Shown in pieces: positions 8,532 to 17,586 of a stretch of DNA of 64,000 nt. The DNA comes from JANQPA01 sp964548175 (GTDB lineage: Bacteria > Bacteroidota > Bacteroidia > Chitinophagales > Saprospiraceae), in contig CAZJQS010000009.1 of assembly GCA_964548175.1 (NCBI GenBank), positions 58,537 through 122,536 on the forward strand, given 5' to 3'. The notes under the pieces were generated by a model, which ran no database searches, was not told where the DNA came from, and saw nothing but the letters and a program-made list of their open reading frames with translations. Position 1 is the stretch's first letter. Each line of letters opens with the position of its first letter. The translations under genes and the position numbers were made by a program.

Positions 8532-11500
8532 TTATTGGATATTGATCTGTAAATAAGTTCTTAATTCCCATTCATTTCCATTGTCGAATCCGGGAGCGGT
8601 GGGATCACAGACGGAGCTTCCGTCAGGTCCGATCGTCGTCGTAGGGCAGTAGCGCGGAGAAAACTGATCCAGCGAACGCCACGTCATCCGGACCCCAGCC
8701 CTGGTATCGGGCATGTCTACCCAATTGGGCATGGATAAGGAAGTGGACACATCCGCCATCAGCTGAAGCGGAAAAGTTTGGTTAAAATCGCGGTGGTAAT
8801 CGAAAGGCCCCCAGTCGTTCACTTTCACCATAGAAGTCAGCTTCATCTTTTTGTAGATCACCCTGAGGTCCGTTCCAAAACGCTCCACCAAACGGGGGTC
8901 GCTACCGTTAGCTTGTGCATTGCCTCCGTAGAGGTTAGCGATAAAGCCAAACTCGGGGGTTACTTTTGATACGATCCGGGCATAGACTTCCCAAAGGTCC
9001 TGAGCAGGAGGTGCTCCGGGGAAAGCAAAGATGGTGCGGCCGTCGGCAAAAATACCGATACCGGCATCCATAGTAGTGGGCAGATGGCGATAAACAAAGC
9101 CGGCGCTAACGGCCAGCGGGGCGTCCTCCACCATGTCGTTATTCCATTCATACATCCAGGTGCCCGGCGTGGGGTCAAAGGTGATCAACAACTCACCGGC
9201 AACGGTTTCTCTGTTGGATCTTACGGAAAAAGGATCGTCCAGTATGTTTCTCGGTCTTCCAGGGGCCGGCACATCAGCAGGAATAGGTCCGATAATCGGC
9301 TTTTGCCACAAAAAGTTAGGCCCAAATTGGAATTTGCCCACGGTATAAGTGAATCCCGACAAGAAGTTAACCTGATTACCGCTGCCGCTATCTTTCAACC
9401 GCCAGCCGGTAAAGGTTTGGGTATAGTCTGCTCCTCCGGTTGCCACCAGCCCCTGAGCAGCGCCCTGGGCATACCAGTTGATGGGACCTGCGGAGTAGGT
9501 TAACTTCATTTTTCCTCCCCAGGTATCCTTGGTTTTGATCTCGTCCTGGTATACAACAGTATTGCCTTCCTCCTCTCTTACCAATTGGAAAGTGCGGCCC
9601 ACCAGCGGTTGCCCTCCCCAGATGCCGCCTAGTTCAACACCGACCGGGCCGATGTCGGTTTTTACGTGGAGTGTAGCTCTGCGGGTCTGAGGCATCGGTA
9701 TTGCAAAAGAACTCACCGTTTGCGCCGGCCGGTCTATGTCCTCATGAAAAATACCTGTAATGTCAAACGCTCCCACTTTTCGGGAATATTTTAGCAAAAA
9801 TGCGGGGTTAGCGCCCCACCATAACTCAGGACCGAAAGCGGCCTTAAACCCGCTGAGTTCTTTTTTCCCTTCCATTTCAAAACCGAAGGGAGCATTACCA
9901 TTGTAGATATCGATGTTGGGACCATAATTGGCCTCGGGATAAAGCCCGAAAAAATCGCCCTCATACCCCCAATGGTAGTGCCCGGTCCGGTAGAAGGCTT
10001 TTAAATCAAACATCTCGTGGTTCCAGTTGACATCAAATTGGTAAAGCCTTACCCGTTCGATACCCGTCAATTGCACGGCCTGACTGCCTTCAACACCTGT
10101 ATTGAATGTTTGCACTGATCTTACCCGGCCCCGGTTTTCATAAAAGATCTCGTTGATAGGGTTTTCGGCTACATTTCCCAAAATGTTGAAGGAAACATTA
10201 GCCCGAAAACTTTCACTGGGCTTGGCTTCCAAGCCTACAAAAAAGGATTGCATATGGTCAAAGCCAAGCTCACTGGGATAAGTTATTGTATTGGGCTGAG
10301 GAGCCTCCGGAGTGGAAACAAGGTTCCCACCTGTATTGAAAGTAGAAAGATCTGCTCTCAACTGACTGAGTCGTACTTGTTTTAGATTTTCACTGGCAAG
10401 CGCAGCTTCATCTCCTCTTGCCTGCAGTACCGCATCCATAATGATGATGCCCGAAAAGTGAGTCTGCACGGCATTTAGGGTCATACCTGCAGCATAAGGG
10501 TCTAAGCGGTGCACCTCTTTAAGAGCGTAATAAGCGGCGCGAGGATACAAGTCATACAAACCACGGGTATTGGTGGGACCTTTCGCACAAACCCCGAACC
10601 ATTCCTCATTCATGTTGTTCTGCCCTTCTTCAAAATCACTCAAATAACCGCCGTTGGCCCAGGAAGCATTATTGTCGTGTACCTCCAGGTTTTCCGTCTG
10701 GCCATATTTCCACCAGCCGTCGCTGAACTGGAAGGTAAATCCACCGAGTGAGTTGCCCGCTTTATCAAGTCCGGCGGCATTCTCATAAATCTCCTGCCAG
10801 TTGCCTACCATAAAATAAGCCTGGGATTGCTGATCTTCCTCGTTCTCTATAGCATTGAAAGCATCTGCTCCGAATTCAGTGAACAAAATAGGCTTGTTCA
10901 ATTCATCTCTGACCCGTTGGAAAGCATCGCCAAAGGAAACGCCACGATACATATTCGTACCGAAAATATCGATGTCTTTGCATTCTTCCGCTATGATGTC
11001 CAGGAACAACAGGTCTCCATTACAAATGGCAATAGGACGGGCCGTGCTGACCTTTTTCATTTCCACGACTGCTTCATTAAAAAGCTTATACATAGCCCTT
11101 GCACGGACGGTCGATTTGCGGTCCTCAACAGGGATATCCTCCGTCTCCGCTCCTCCCCAAAAAAGACCGTAGTTGTTCTCATTACCCAGCAGGAACATGA
11201 GCAAGCCCGGCGTATCCTTGTAGGCGTCCACCATCTGTGTCACTTCTGCAAGTAATAATTGCCGAACTCTGGGGTCGGAATATTCGGTATTGGCTACGTA
11301 AGTTCCTTCCAATGTCAGTCCGTATCGGCCGAAGGAATGATTAAGCATCGTATAAATGCCGTATTTTTCGTATATGTATTTAACCCACCTGGGTTGAACA
11401 CCGGTATACTGGCGAATGACATTGACCCCCATGTTTTTCAACATGGACATCTCGGCGTCCAGCGCAGCCATGATGATGTCGTCCGGCTGATTCCACAAGC

Positions 11501-11681
11501 TGTAAGAAAAATTAGTGCCAATGGGGAAATAATCCCAGTTCATTCCATTGATCATAAAGTCCTTTCCATTGACGACCAGTCGCATTCCTTCTCTATCCTG
11601 AACGACGGAAACCTTATCCGACTGTGCGAATGTGGGTATGGCCAACAGGAAAAGGAATAGATTTAGAGCGATATTTTTCAT
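8532..11681 (-). CDS. Secreted TIM-barrel glycosidase with C-terminal outer-membrane beta-barrel-like region
   Basis: This 1049-residue protein has a cleavable-type signal peptide (hydrophobic segment ending AIPTFAQ). Residues about 25-400 resemble the TIM barrel of GH2/GH5-type (clan GH-A) glycosidases: NGMNWDYFP near the start, a GNENN motif with putative acid/base Glu168, and TEFGAD with putative nucleophile Glu269. From about residue 460 the sequence changes to alternating hydrophobic/aromatic strands separated by polar turns (YRTGHYHW, LLKYSRK, NWYAQGAA, FQFGPNFLW). It ends in ELRTYLQINIQ, like an outer-membrane beta-barrel. I infer an enzyme tethered to a porin-like barrel. It is the first gene of the glucan operon, with only 16 bp before the repeat lipoprotein gene. 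Substrate specificity is not visible; context suggests a beta-glucan. Confidence 0.62.
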   Translation of the reverse strand: MKNIALNLFLFLLAIPTFAQSDKVSVVQDREGMRLVVNGKDFMINGMNWDYFPIGTNFSYSLWNQPDDIIMAALDAEMSMLKNMGVNVIRQYTGVQPRWVKYIYEKYGIYTMLNHSFGRYGLTLEGTYVANTEYSDPRVRQLLLAEVTQMVDAYKDTPGLLMFLLGNENNYGLFWGGAETEDIPVEDRKSTVRARAMYKLFNEAVVEMKKVSTARPIAICNGDLLFLDIIAEECKDIDIFGTNMYRGVSFGDAFQRVRDELNKPILFTEFGADAFNAIENEEDQQSQAYFMVGNWQEIYENAAGLDKAGNSLGGFTFQFSDGWWKYGQTENLEVHDNNASWANGGYLSDFEEGQNNMNEEWFGVCAKGPTNTRGLYDLYPRAAYYALKEVHRLDPYAAGMTLNAVQTHFSGIIIMDAVLQARGDEAALASENLKQVRLSQLRADLSTFNTGGNLVSTPEAPQPNTITYPSELGFDHMQSFFVGLEAKPSESFRANVSFNILGNVAENPINEIFYENRGRVRSVQTFNTGVEGSQAVQLTGIERVRLYQFDVNWNHEMFDLKAFYRTGHYHWGYEGDFFGLYPEANYGPNIDIYNGNAPFGFEMEGKKELSGFKAAFGPELWWGANPAFLLKYSRKVGAFDITGIFHEDIDRPAQTVSSFAIPMPQTRRATLHVKTDIGPVGVELGGIWGGQPLVGRTFQLVREEEGNTVVYQDEIKTKDTWGGKMKLTYSAGPINWYAQGAAQGLVATGGADYTQTFTGWRLKDSGSGNQVNFLSGFTYTVGKFQFGPNFLWQKPIIGPIPADVPAPGRPRNILDDPFSVRSNRETVAGELLITFDPTPGTWMYEWNNDMVEDAPLAVSAGFVYRHLPTTMDAGIGIFADGRTIFAFPGAPPAQDLWEVYARIVSKVTPEFGFIANLYGGNAQANGSDPRLVERFGTDLRVIYKKMKLTSMVKVNDWGPFDYHRDFNQTFPLQLMADVSTSLSMPNWVDMPDTRAGVRMTWRSLDQFSPRYCPTTTIGPDGSSVCDPTAPGFDNGNEWELRTYLQINIQ

Positions 11682-12013
11682 TTTTTCGGTATTTGTGAGC
11701 TTAATGTAATGTCTCTACAGCCAGGCTGAACCGGTAGACCGGCGAATCAAAATTTTCCGCATTTCTTCCGGGGATAACCTTTTTAATTATTTTGCGAATC
11801 CGATTTTCGTTTTAAGTTAATTCTAAAAATCATTTCGATCACCTAAACAAATTTAGCCTTATATATGTGGATGAAAAAAATCTGACCTCATCAATTATTT
11901 CATCATTTTTTTTAATTATTACTACAAAACTATTCACAAAAAATACCTAACTTTTTGATAATTAACTAATATTGTAAATTCAAAAACTGCACACAACATA
12001 TATCAGCAATAAA
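11682..12013. other. Divergent regulatory intergenic region of the glucan locus
   Basis: These 332 AT-rich bases separate the minus-strand glucan operon from the plus-strand Y_Y_Y regulator, and must hold both promoters and probably the operator. The only good core element seen is a minus-strand TAAATTTG at 11848-11855. No RNA gene or long inverted repeat was recognised. Confidence 0.6.
11848..11880 (-). promoter_or_regulatory. Candidate promoter of the glucan operon
   Basis: Read on the minus strand, TAAATTTG (11848-11855) matches the Bacteroidota -7 consensus TAnnTTTG. About 20 nt upstream lies only a TTTT in place of TTTG, so the -33 element is imperfect. It would give a leader of roughly 160 nt before the first gene of the operon. 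Confidence 0.35.
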
Positions 12014-14866
12014 ATGAAATATATTTTTTTTCTCCCCATATACATTTTGCCCCTACTCCCGCTACAAGCTGGTCCGGGTAAGTACATGATCCATCAATTC
12101 ACCCCACAGGAGTACAAAGCCGGAATTCAGAATATCGACTTTGCGCAGAACCGGGACATGAGGTTATTTGTAGCCAACAATCTGGGAGTGCTCTCTTTCA
12201 ATGGCAACGACTGGACCCTATACTCCTCCGATACAGGTAAGAAAAAAAGGTCGCTGGCATTCGATGAAAGCACTAACCGGTTGTATGTGGGCTCACAAGG
12301 GGAGTTCGGCTATTTTGAAGCCGACTGGCAGTATATTTCTCTTTCAGAAGAAGTAAGCGCTACCTTACCCGACTTTGATGAGGTCTGGGACGTATTTATT
12401 TTCAATTCCAATGTTTATTTCTGCACTTTCCAGGCCATATTTGTGTACGACGGTGACGCTATTTCCATTATTACACAGAAAAAAGGCTTCAACCGGTCTT
12501 TTTTGACCAACGGAAAGCTGTTTACCCAGACGCAAGGAGGAGACCTTCTTGAAATACAGGGCAGCCAACTGGTCAGCACCTATCAACAAAATCAAGACAA
12601 CCAGGTCATTGCCGGAATGATCCCGGAAGATGAAGGTTACCTGTTGTTTTACAATTCCGGAGAAATTGAGCTGTCAACCCCTCACGGGGCAAGAAATAAA
12701 TACGATGCCCTGATGAAAACCCTGCACGGCAAATACATCAACCATGTTCTTGAATTATCCGATACCCGAATTGCCGTTGCCACGCAAACCTCGGGTTTGT
12801 TTTTATTCGACCTGCAAACCCAAAATATAGAGAACATCACCGCCGCAGACGGACTACAATCCAATGCCTGTCTGCGCACTTTTCAGGACTATGCCGGCAA
12901 TTTGTGGGTGGGTATGCAAAACGGAATCGCACTGATCGATATCAGTTCTCCCCTTCAACTGATCAACCAGGAGATAAACCTGCAAGGAAGCGGTTATGAG
13001 GCTTACGAGACCCCGGACGGCATCTATTATACTACCTCTAACGGCATTTATTTTCTGGCCAAAAGCGCCACTCAAAGTGAGTTTCTAGACGGCACCGAGG
13101 GTCCTGCATACGCCATTCAGGAAGTCATGGGAAAGCTGTATGCAGGGCATCACACCGGACTGTTTTTACTTGAAAAAGGGAAAGCCATACGAATAGCCGA
13201 GACGGATGGACTATGGCGGATCAAACAAGTTCAGGCCAGGCCCGACTATGCCATTGCCGGCACCTATTCCGGACTGTATTTGTTTAGAGTAAATGACCAA
13301 ATGCAATTACAAGTTGTTCAAAAGATCCACGGGTTTAACGAATCCAGCCGTTTCTTTGAAGAAGACCGGAAAGGAAGGATCTGGGTCGGGCAGTTTTACA
13401 AAGGCCTGTATCAGCTGCAACTGAATGATGATTTAACGGAAGTAACTATTGAGAAAAAACCGGAAGAATACGATTTCCCTCTTGACGATCAGGTCACCCT
13501 CAGCAGAATCGACAATGAGCTTTATTTCGCCACCAAAGCGGGGGTATATACGATCGACCCAAAAACTGACTGCATCGTAAGAGCCGATAAATTCAATGCG
13601 CATATTGGCGAACAGGCGGTTTATCTATTTGCTCAGGACCGCCAAAACAACATCCACGTCTATGCCGAGAACCTATTCGGCTTTTTTAAACAGATCAGCC
13701 CCAACAATTATATTTTCATGCCCTCCTCTCTGTTTCAACTGCGCTATTCCCTCAATAATGACCTGTTAAATTTATCGGCCAATGTGGAGCGGGGGTTGCT
13801 TTTCAACGCTAATGAGGGTTTTATTCATTATGACCCTGTATTAGAAGATCGTCTGGTTATAGAAAGGCCTTTAATTGTGGACCGGATTTTCAGCGTATCG
13901 GAAGATAGTTTTTTATATATCCAGCCCCCTTTTGAAAAAGTAGGGGAAGATTCGGTTCAACTCGTTCTCGGGCAAAAGTCAAAAGTCTTGCAATTTCATA
14001 TCGAATCTTTTGAATTCAAAAATGTGAATAACAGGCAATACCAATATTTTCTGAAAGGCTTTGACAAGGATTTCGGAGAATGGACCAACGCCACTACCAA
14101 AGAATACACCAACCTAAGGGAAGGAAATTATGAATTTATCGTTAACGCCCGCAACTACCTTGGACAAATAGTAAGCAGCCGACCGGTTTTGTTAAAGATC
14201 AAACCACCGGTTTACAGGAGCCTGCCGGCAAGAATAACGTACTTCCTGCTGGGTATTTCCTCATTGTTTCTTTTTTCCCGCATTCAAAAACGCAGGTTCA
14301 AAAAACAAACCGATGAAATAGAAACCACCCGGCAAAGAGAGCTTGAAGAAAAACAACAAAAACTGATCGAAATCGAAAAGCAAAAAGAGCAGGAATTATT
14401 ATTGATGGAGGAAGAAAAAATGAAAAGTGAATTGCGACATCTCAATAACCTCCTCGCCGCCTCCACCATGAACCTGGTGGTGAAAAATGAATTTATCGAG
14501 ACGATAAAGGAAAAGCTGAGCGAAGTCAAACGCAAAGGAGAAAATAAGGAAACCAGAAAAGCACTGGATCAATTGGTCAAAGAGATCGATATTACTATTA
14601 AACTTCAGGAAGACTGGGAACAGTTCAAGCATCACTTCGACCAGGTCCATGGAGATTTTTCAACTCGCCTGAGAGAGGAATTCTCGGACCTGACTCCTAA
14701 TGAACAAAAACTTTGCGTTTTCCTTCGCCTCAATCTGAACACCAAGGAAATCGCCAATCTGATGGGCATCTCCCAACGTGGCGTAGAAGTAGCCCGTTAC
14801 CGGCTAAGAAAAAAGCTGAACCTGGGAAAAGGACAGAACCTGTCTAAATTTATTTTGGAGTATTAA
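12014..14866 (+). CDS. Y_Y_Y-domain transmembrane regulator with LuxR-type HTH (operon regulator)
   Basis: The 950-residue protein has a signal peptide, then about 600 residues of repeats with the character of periplasmic two-component-regulator beta-propellers (for example GNLWVGMQNGIALID and GRIWVGQFYKGLYQL). A Y_Y_Y sandwich domain (about 675-730, containing YQYFLKGFD and YTNLREGNYEF), one transmembrane segment (about 740-758) and a cytosolic coiled coil rich in Glu, Gln and Lys follow. The C-terminus (about 890-950) is a LuxR/GerE-like helix-turn-helix (LTPNEQKL, NTKEIANLMGISQRGVE, RLRKKL). No histidine kinase or receiver domain is present, so sensing and DNA binding sit in one chain. Divergent placement next to the glucan operon suggests that it detects beta-glucan oligosaccharides in the periplasm and controls that operon. 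Confidence 0.85.
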   Translation: MKYIFFLPIYILPLLPLQAGPGKYMIHQFTPQEYKAGIQNIDFAQNRDMRLFVANNLGVLSFNGNDWTLYSSDTGKKKRSLAFDESTNRLYVGSQGEFGYFEADWQYISLSEEVSATLPDFDEVWDVFIFNSNVYFCTFQAIFVYDGDAISIITQKKGFNRSFLTNGKLFTQTQGGDLLEIQGSQLVSTYQQNQDNQVIAGMIPEDEGYLLFYNSGEIELSTPHGARNKYDALMKTLHGKYINHVLELSDTRIAVATQTSGLFLFDLQTQNIENITAADGLQSNACLRTFQDYAGNLWVGMQNGIALIDISSPLQLINQEINLQGSGYEAYETPDGIYYTTSNGIYFLAKSATQSEFLDGTEGPAYAIQEVMGKLYAGHHTGLFLLEKGKAIRIAETDGLWRIKQVQARPDYAIAGTYSGLYLFRVNDQMQLQVVQKIHGFNESSRFFEEDRKGRIWVGQFYKGLYQLQLNDDLTEVTIEKKPEEYDFPLDDQVTLSRIDNELYFATKAGVYTIDPKTDCIVRADKFNAHIGEQAVYLFAQDRQNNIHVYAENLFGFFKQISPNNYIFMPSSLFQLRYSLNNDLLNLSANVERGLLFNANEGFIHYDPVLEDRLVIERPLIVDRIFSVSEDSFLYIQPPFEKVGEDSVQLVLGQKSKVLQFHIESFEFKNVNNRQYQYFLKGFDKDFGEWTNATTKEYTNLREGNYEFIVNARNYLGQIVSSRPVLLKIKPPVYRSLPARITYFLLGISSLFLFSRIQKRRFKKQTDEIETTRQRELEEKQQKLIEIEKQKEQELLLMEEEKMKSELRHLNNLLAASTMNLVVKNEFIETIKEKLSEVKRKGENKETRKALDQLVKEIDITIKLQEDWEQFKHHFDQVHGDFSTRLREEFSDLTPNEQKLCVFLRLNLNTKEIANLMGISQRGVEVARYRLRKKLNLGKGQNLSKFILEY

Positions 14867-15692
14867 GCCGTAAAAACACCGTCAGCGGCATCAAAAAGTG
14901 AGGCAAACGAAACAGGGTCTCCGGCGCCCAGCGCCAAAAGACAAACTCCAGATTGTCAATATAAAAATGGGCCCAAATGCGGGCGGAAGTCGTGGCTACC
15001 CCCCAGAAAATAGCGTAGGCAATGATCCATTTGGAAAATTGGAAAGGTAAAAAAATGCCCAGGCCGATGACCATATCAAGTATCCCTGCCAAAAAGAGAA
15101 ACTGGACGGCCTGCTCCTGACTCACTCCCAAAGTCTGCACCACCATCACGGTAAAATGACCGGGGATGGGAAAAACGCCCAAGGCAAATAACCCGTGCCC
15201 GACAAAAGTCAGGGCCACCGCTATTTTGAGCAGAAGAAGACCGTTGGGCGTCAATTTGCCTTCTTTCAACACTGCCAATAAAAACAGCGGCGCCGACCAC
15301 TGCAGGGTATGCTCCATCAGTTGAGCGATAATGAAAAAATTTCCTTTCCAATATAATAAGAAGAGAAATGTTAAAATCACCATCCCTGCTACTATAAATG
15401 GCCTCGCCCATTTATGGTAAAACGGCAACAACCAAACAGCCACAGCCGCTAACAAAAGCATCACTCCGCTGATGATCACCCCTCTTTCTACCGAGGCATC
15501 CGAGCCAACGGATTCCAGGTATCCTGACCAGCTGCCGCCAAAGAAACGCACCACCGGCCCCATTACAGACTCATCCCAAAAAAGGGTCCGATAAGGAGCA
15601 TCCCATAACAAAAACTGCCAGCCCCGCCCGAGAAAGACGCCAAAGGCGGAGAGTTGAAGCAGAGGGGTTAGTGATACTGAGTTGTTTTTCAT
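14850..15692 (-). CDS. Polytopic membrane protein of unknown function (possibly DoxX-like)
   Basis: This 280-residue protein is almost entirely hydrophobic, with about seven predicted transmembrane segments separated by short loops. A GHGLFALGVFPIPGHF segment and repeated GRGW/GHG motifs slightly recall DoxX-type membrane proteins, but I do not recognise the family with confidence. Its 3' end overlaps the end of the convergent regulator gene by 17 bp. It is oriented like the downstream esterase-like gene but reads away from it; 77 bp separate it from that gene's stop codon. No metal or catalytic motif was identified. Confidence 0.6.
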   Translation of the reverse strand: MKNNSVSLTPLLQLSAFGVFLGRGWQFLLWDAPYRTLFWDESVMGPVVRFFGGSWSGYLESVGSDASVERGVIISGVMLLLAAVAVWLLPFYHKWARPFIVAGMVILTFLFLLYWKGNFFIIAQLMEHTLQWSAPLFLLAVLKEGKLTPNGLLLLKIAVALTFVGHGLFALGVFPIPGHFTVMVVQTLGVSQEQAVQFLFLAGILDMVIGLGIFLPFQFSKWIIAYAIFWGVATTSARIWAHFYIDNLEFVFWRWAPETLFRLPHFLMPLTVFLRLNTPK

Positions 15693-15769
15693 GTAATAGT
15701 GCGCTTCTAATGAAACGAATTTGAGGTGTTTGGTTATTGATTAATGGTTATCCGGCAATCATTAACCAC

Positions 15770-17509
15770 TCAATACCTCCAGCTCGTCAAATCAGCTCCT
15801 GCAGGCGCACTTTCCTCTATTCGCTGCATGATCTTCGGGACGTACATCCAGTTATACCTCAACCGAGTCAGGTGGTTGGGATTGTCATGATCGCCGTTCC
15901 AGCAGTGGCCGAAGCCGTCGCCGAAGTCCACCTCGCCGTCATAATAAGGATCCATAGTATTTTCAAGAAATTCCTCCATCAGTCGGGCGGCCTGGTCGAG
16001 ATAGGAGTTGTCCATATCACCCATGTATATGTTGATCTTACCTTTCAATTTAGGGCCCAGCGTGGCCCAGTCCCGCTGCAGGATATAACGTAAATCGTAA
16101 TTTTCGATCATATATTGAACGACTTCCCTGTTGATTTCACCGGATTCTTTGTCCCAGGCATGTCTGGGATAGCCGTCTGCTCCTTTGGGACCAAATACCG
16201 TCAGCCATACATCCCGCTGCCCGCAGGAACGTCCTTTTGTACCTATAACCCGTTCTTTTTGCTGCACATCCTTAAGCGTGGCCGTGACATAGCCGGTAGT
16301 GGTTCTGCTGCGAGGTATCTCCGTCTTTTTCCATTGGCTTTTGACGTAATAGGCATTTTCATCTTCAAACAAATTTAGCAGGGTAAACGCTCTGAAATCG
16401 ATGGGGTCCGGGCAGGCGGCAAAACAGCCGTTGTACTCATCCGGATAAAGGACCTGATTGGCCAGTGCAATCCAGCCGCCGGTGGAGCCGCCGTATAAAA
16501 ACCGGGCCCAGCCCTCTCCTATTCCGCGAAACTGCTCCTCTATATAAGGAATCAATTCGTAGGTAATGGCGTCGCCATACGGGCCGGTATTTACAGAGTT
16601 AACGGCATAAGAGTCATCAAAAAAAGGCGTCGGATGTTGGATCTCGATAATCAGCATGCGGGGAAAATCGTCGCTGGTCCATTTTTGATAAAACTTATAG
16701 GCTTCTTCCTGTACGACCCTGTTATAGCAGTCAACATCAAAGCGAGCGCTGTACTCACAAGGCTCTGTCGTATCCGGCGGTGTGGTGCGAAAGCCGCCGA
16801 AATCACTCGGATAGTGGCCGTGGAAAATGGCGAGCGGATAGCGGGCTTCCGGATGTTCGTCAAAGCCTTCGGGCAGCAGGATATGCGCGCCCAGGTACAC
16901 ATCGCGGCCCCAGAATTCCGACAGCAGATCACTCTTCATTTTGATGTGCTTGATGTACTTCGTGTCTTCCGGTTCCGGAATAGGTGGGATTTCTTCTTCC
17001 AGCTCGATGTTGATGATCTGGCTCTGACTGGGGTTAAAATTGACTTTCTTCGGCTTGCTGATCAGGTTGCCGGGCGTGCGGTTCCACTGAATACCCTCCC
17101 CTTTATCCATGGGGGGCAGCAGGAGGGTTTCGCCGTCTGAACGATTGTAGGTTTCATATTTGTACAAAACGGCCTGGACGTTGTACGATCCGGCAGGGAT
17201 GTCTTTCAGGCTTTCCAGCGGATAACCCAGGACTTCCGAGTTAAAAACGGCCTGGTCGCCCGGTTTAAAATCCAGCACATCGATACCGAAAATGAGCTGC
17301 GTTTCCGGTCCGTTAGAGATCTGGAAGCGAGGCTCGGCGCTGTCGTCATTGGAAATGAGCAGCAACACGCGGCCGTTGATAGGATCCTGGTGAAGAGAAG
17401 CAGGAAAAGAAATGCTGAAAAAATCAGTCGCATCTTTAACACAAGCAGTACTCAATATCAGGAGAAAAAAAAGGGATAGAACTGTTAGGTTATACAACGT
17501 TTTTTTCAT
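15770..17509 (-). CDS. Esterase-like alpha/beta-hydrolase lipoprotein
   Basis: The 579-residue protein has a signal with lipobox LSTAC (Cys23) and so is probably membrane-anchored outside the cytoplasm. Residues about 30-185 are a non-catalytic beta-rich region. Residues about 190-560 resemble putative esterases of the esterase D/feruloyl esterase group: PLAIFHGHYP (oxyanion region), YGGSTGGW with nucleophile Ser342, and a late GFGHCWNGDH that could hold the catalytic His. Substrate is unknown; polysaccharide-linked acyl groups are a reasonable guess given the nearby glucan locus, but it is not obviously part of that operon. Stand-alone transcription is likely. Confidence 0.7.
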   Translation of the reverse strand: MKKTLYNLTVLSLFFLLILSTACVKDATDFFSISFPASLHQDPINGRVLLLISNDDSAEPRFQISNGPETQLIFGIDVLDFKPGDQAVFNSEVLGYPLESLKDIPAGSYNVQAVLYKYETYNRSDGETLLLPPMDKGEGIQWNRTPGNLISKPKKVNFNPSQSQIINIELEEEIPPIPEPEDTKYIKHIKMKSDLLSEFWGRDVYLGAHILLPEGFDEHPEARYPLAIFHGHYPSDFGGFRTTPPDTTEPCEYSARFDVDCYNRVVQEEAYKFYQKWTSDDFPRMLIIEIQHPTPFFDDSYAVNSVNTGPYGDAITYELIPYIEEQFRGIGEGWARFLYGGSTGGWIALANQVLYPDEYNGCFAACPDPIDFRAFTLLNLFEDENAYYVKSQWKKTEIPRSRTTTGYVTATLKDVQQKERVIGTKGRSCGQRDVWLTVFGPKGADGYPRHAWDKESGEINREVVQYMIENYDLRYILQRDWATLGPKLKGKINIYMGDMDNSYLDQAARLMEEFLENTMDPYYDGEVDFGDGFGHCWNGDHDNPNHLTRLRYNWMYVPKIMQRIEESAPAGADLTSWRY

Positions 17510-17532
17510 AAGGTGGTGTTTTAGTACTCTAA

Positions 17533-17570
17533 CAAAAATCCTTTTTTATCCTTGTGGGCGCAGGATTTTG
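17533..17570 (-). terminator. Possible terminator after the DUF6090-like gene
   Basis: Read on the minus strand, CAAAATCCT is followed 19 nt later by its complement with a one-base bulge, then by a T-containing tail. It lies just after the stop codon of the gene ending at 17587 and before the esterase-like gene. Confidence 0.35.
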
Positions 17571-17586
17571 CTGAGGCATTCCTCTT

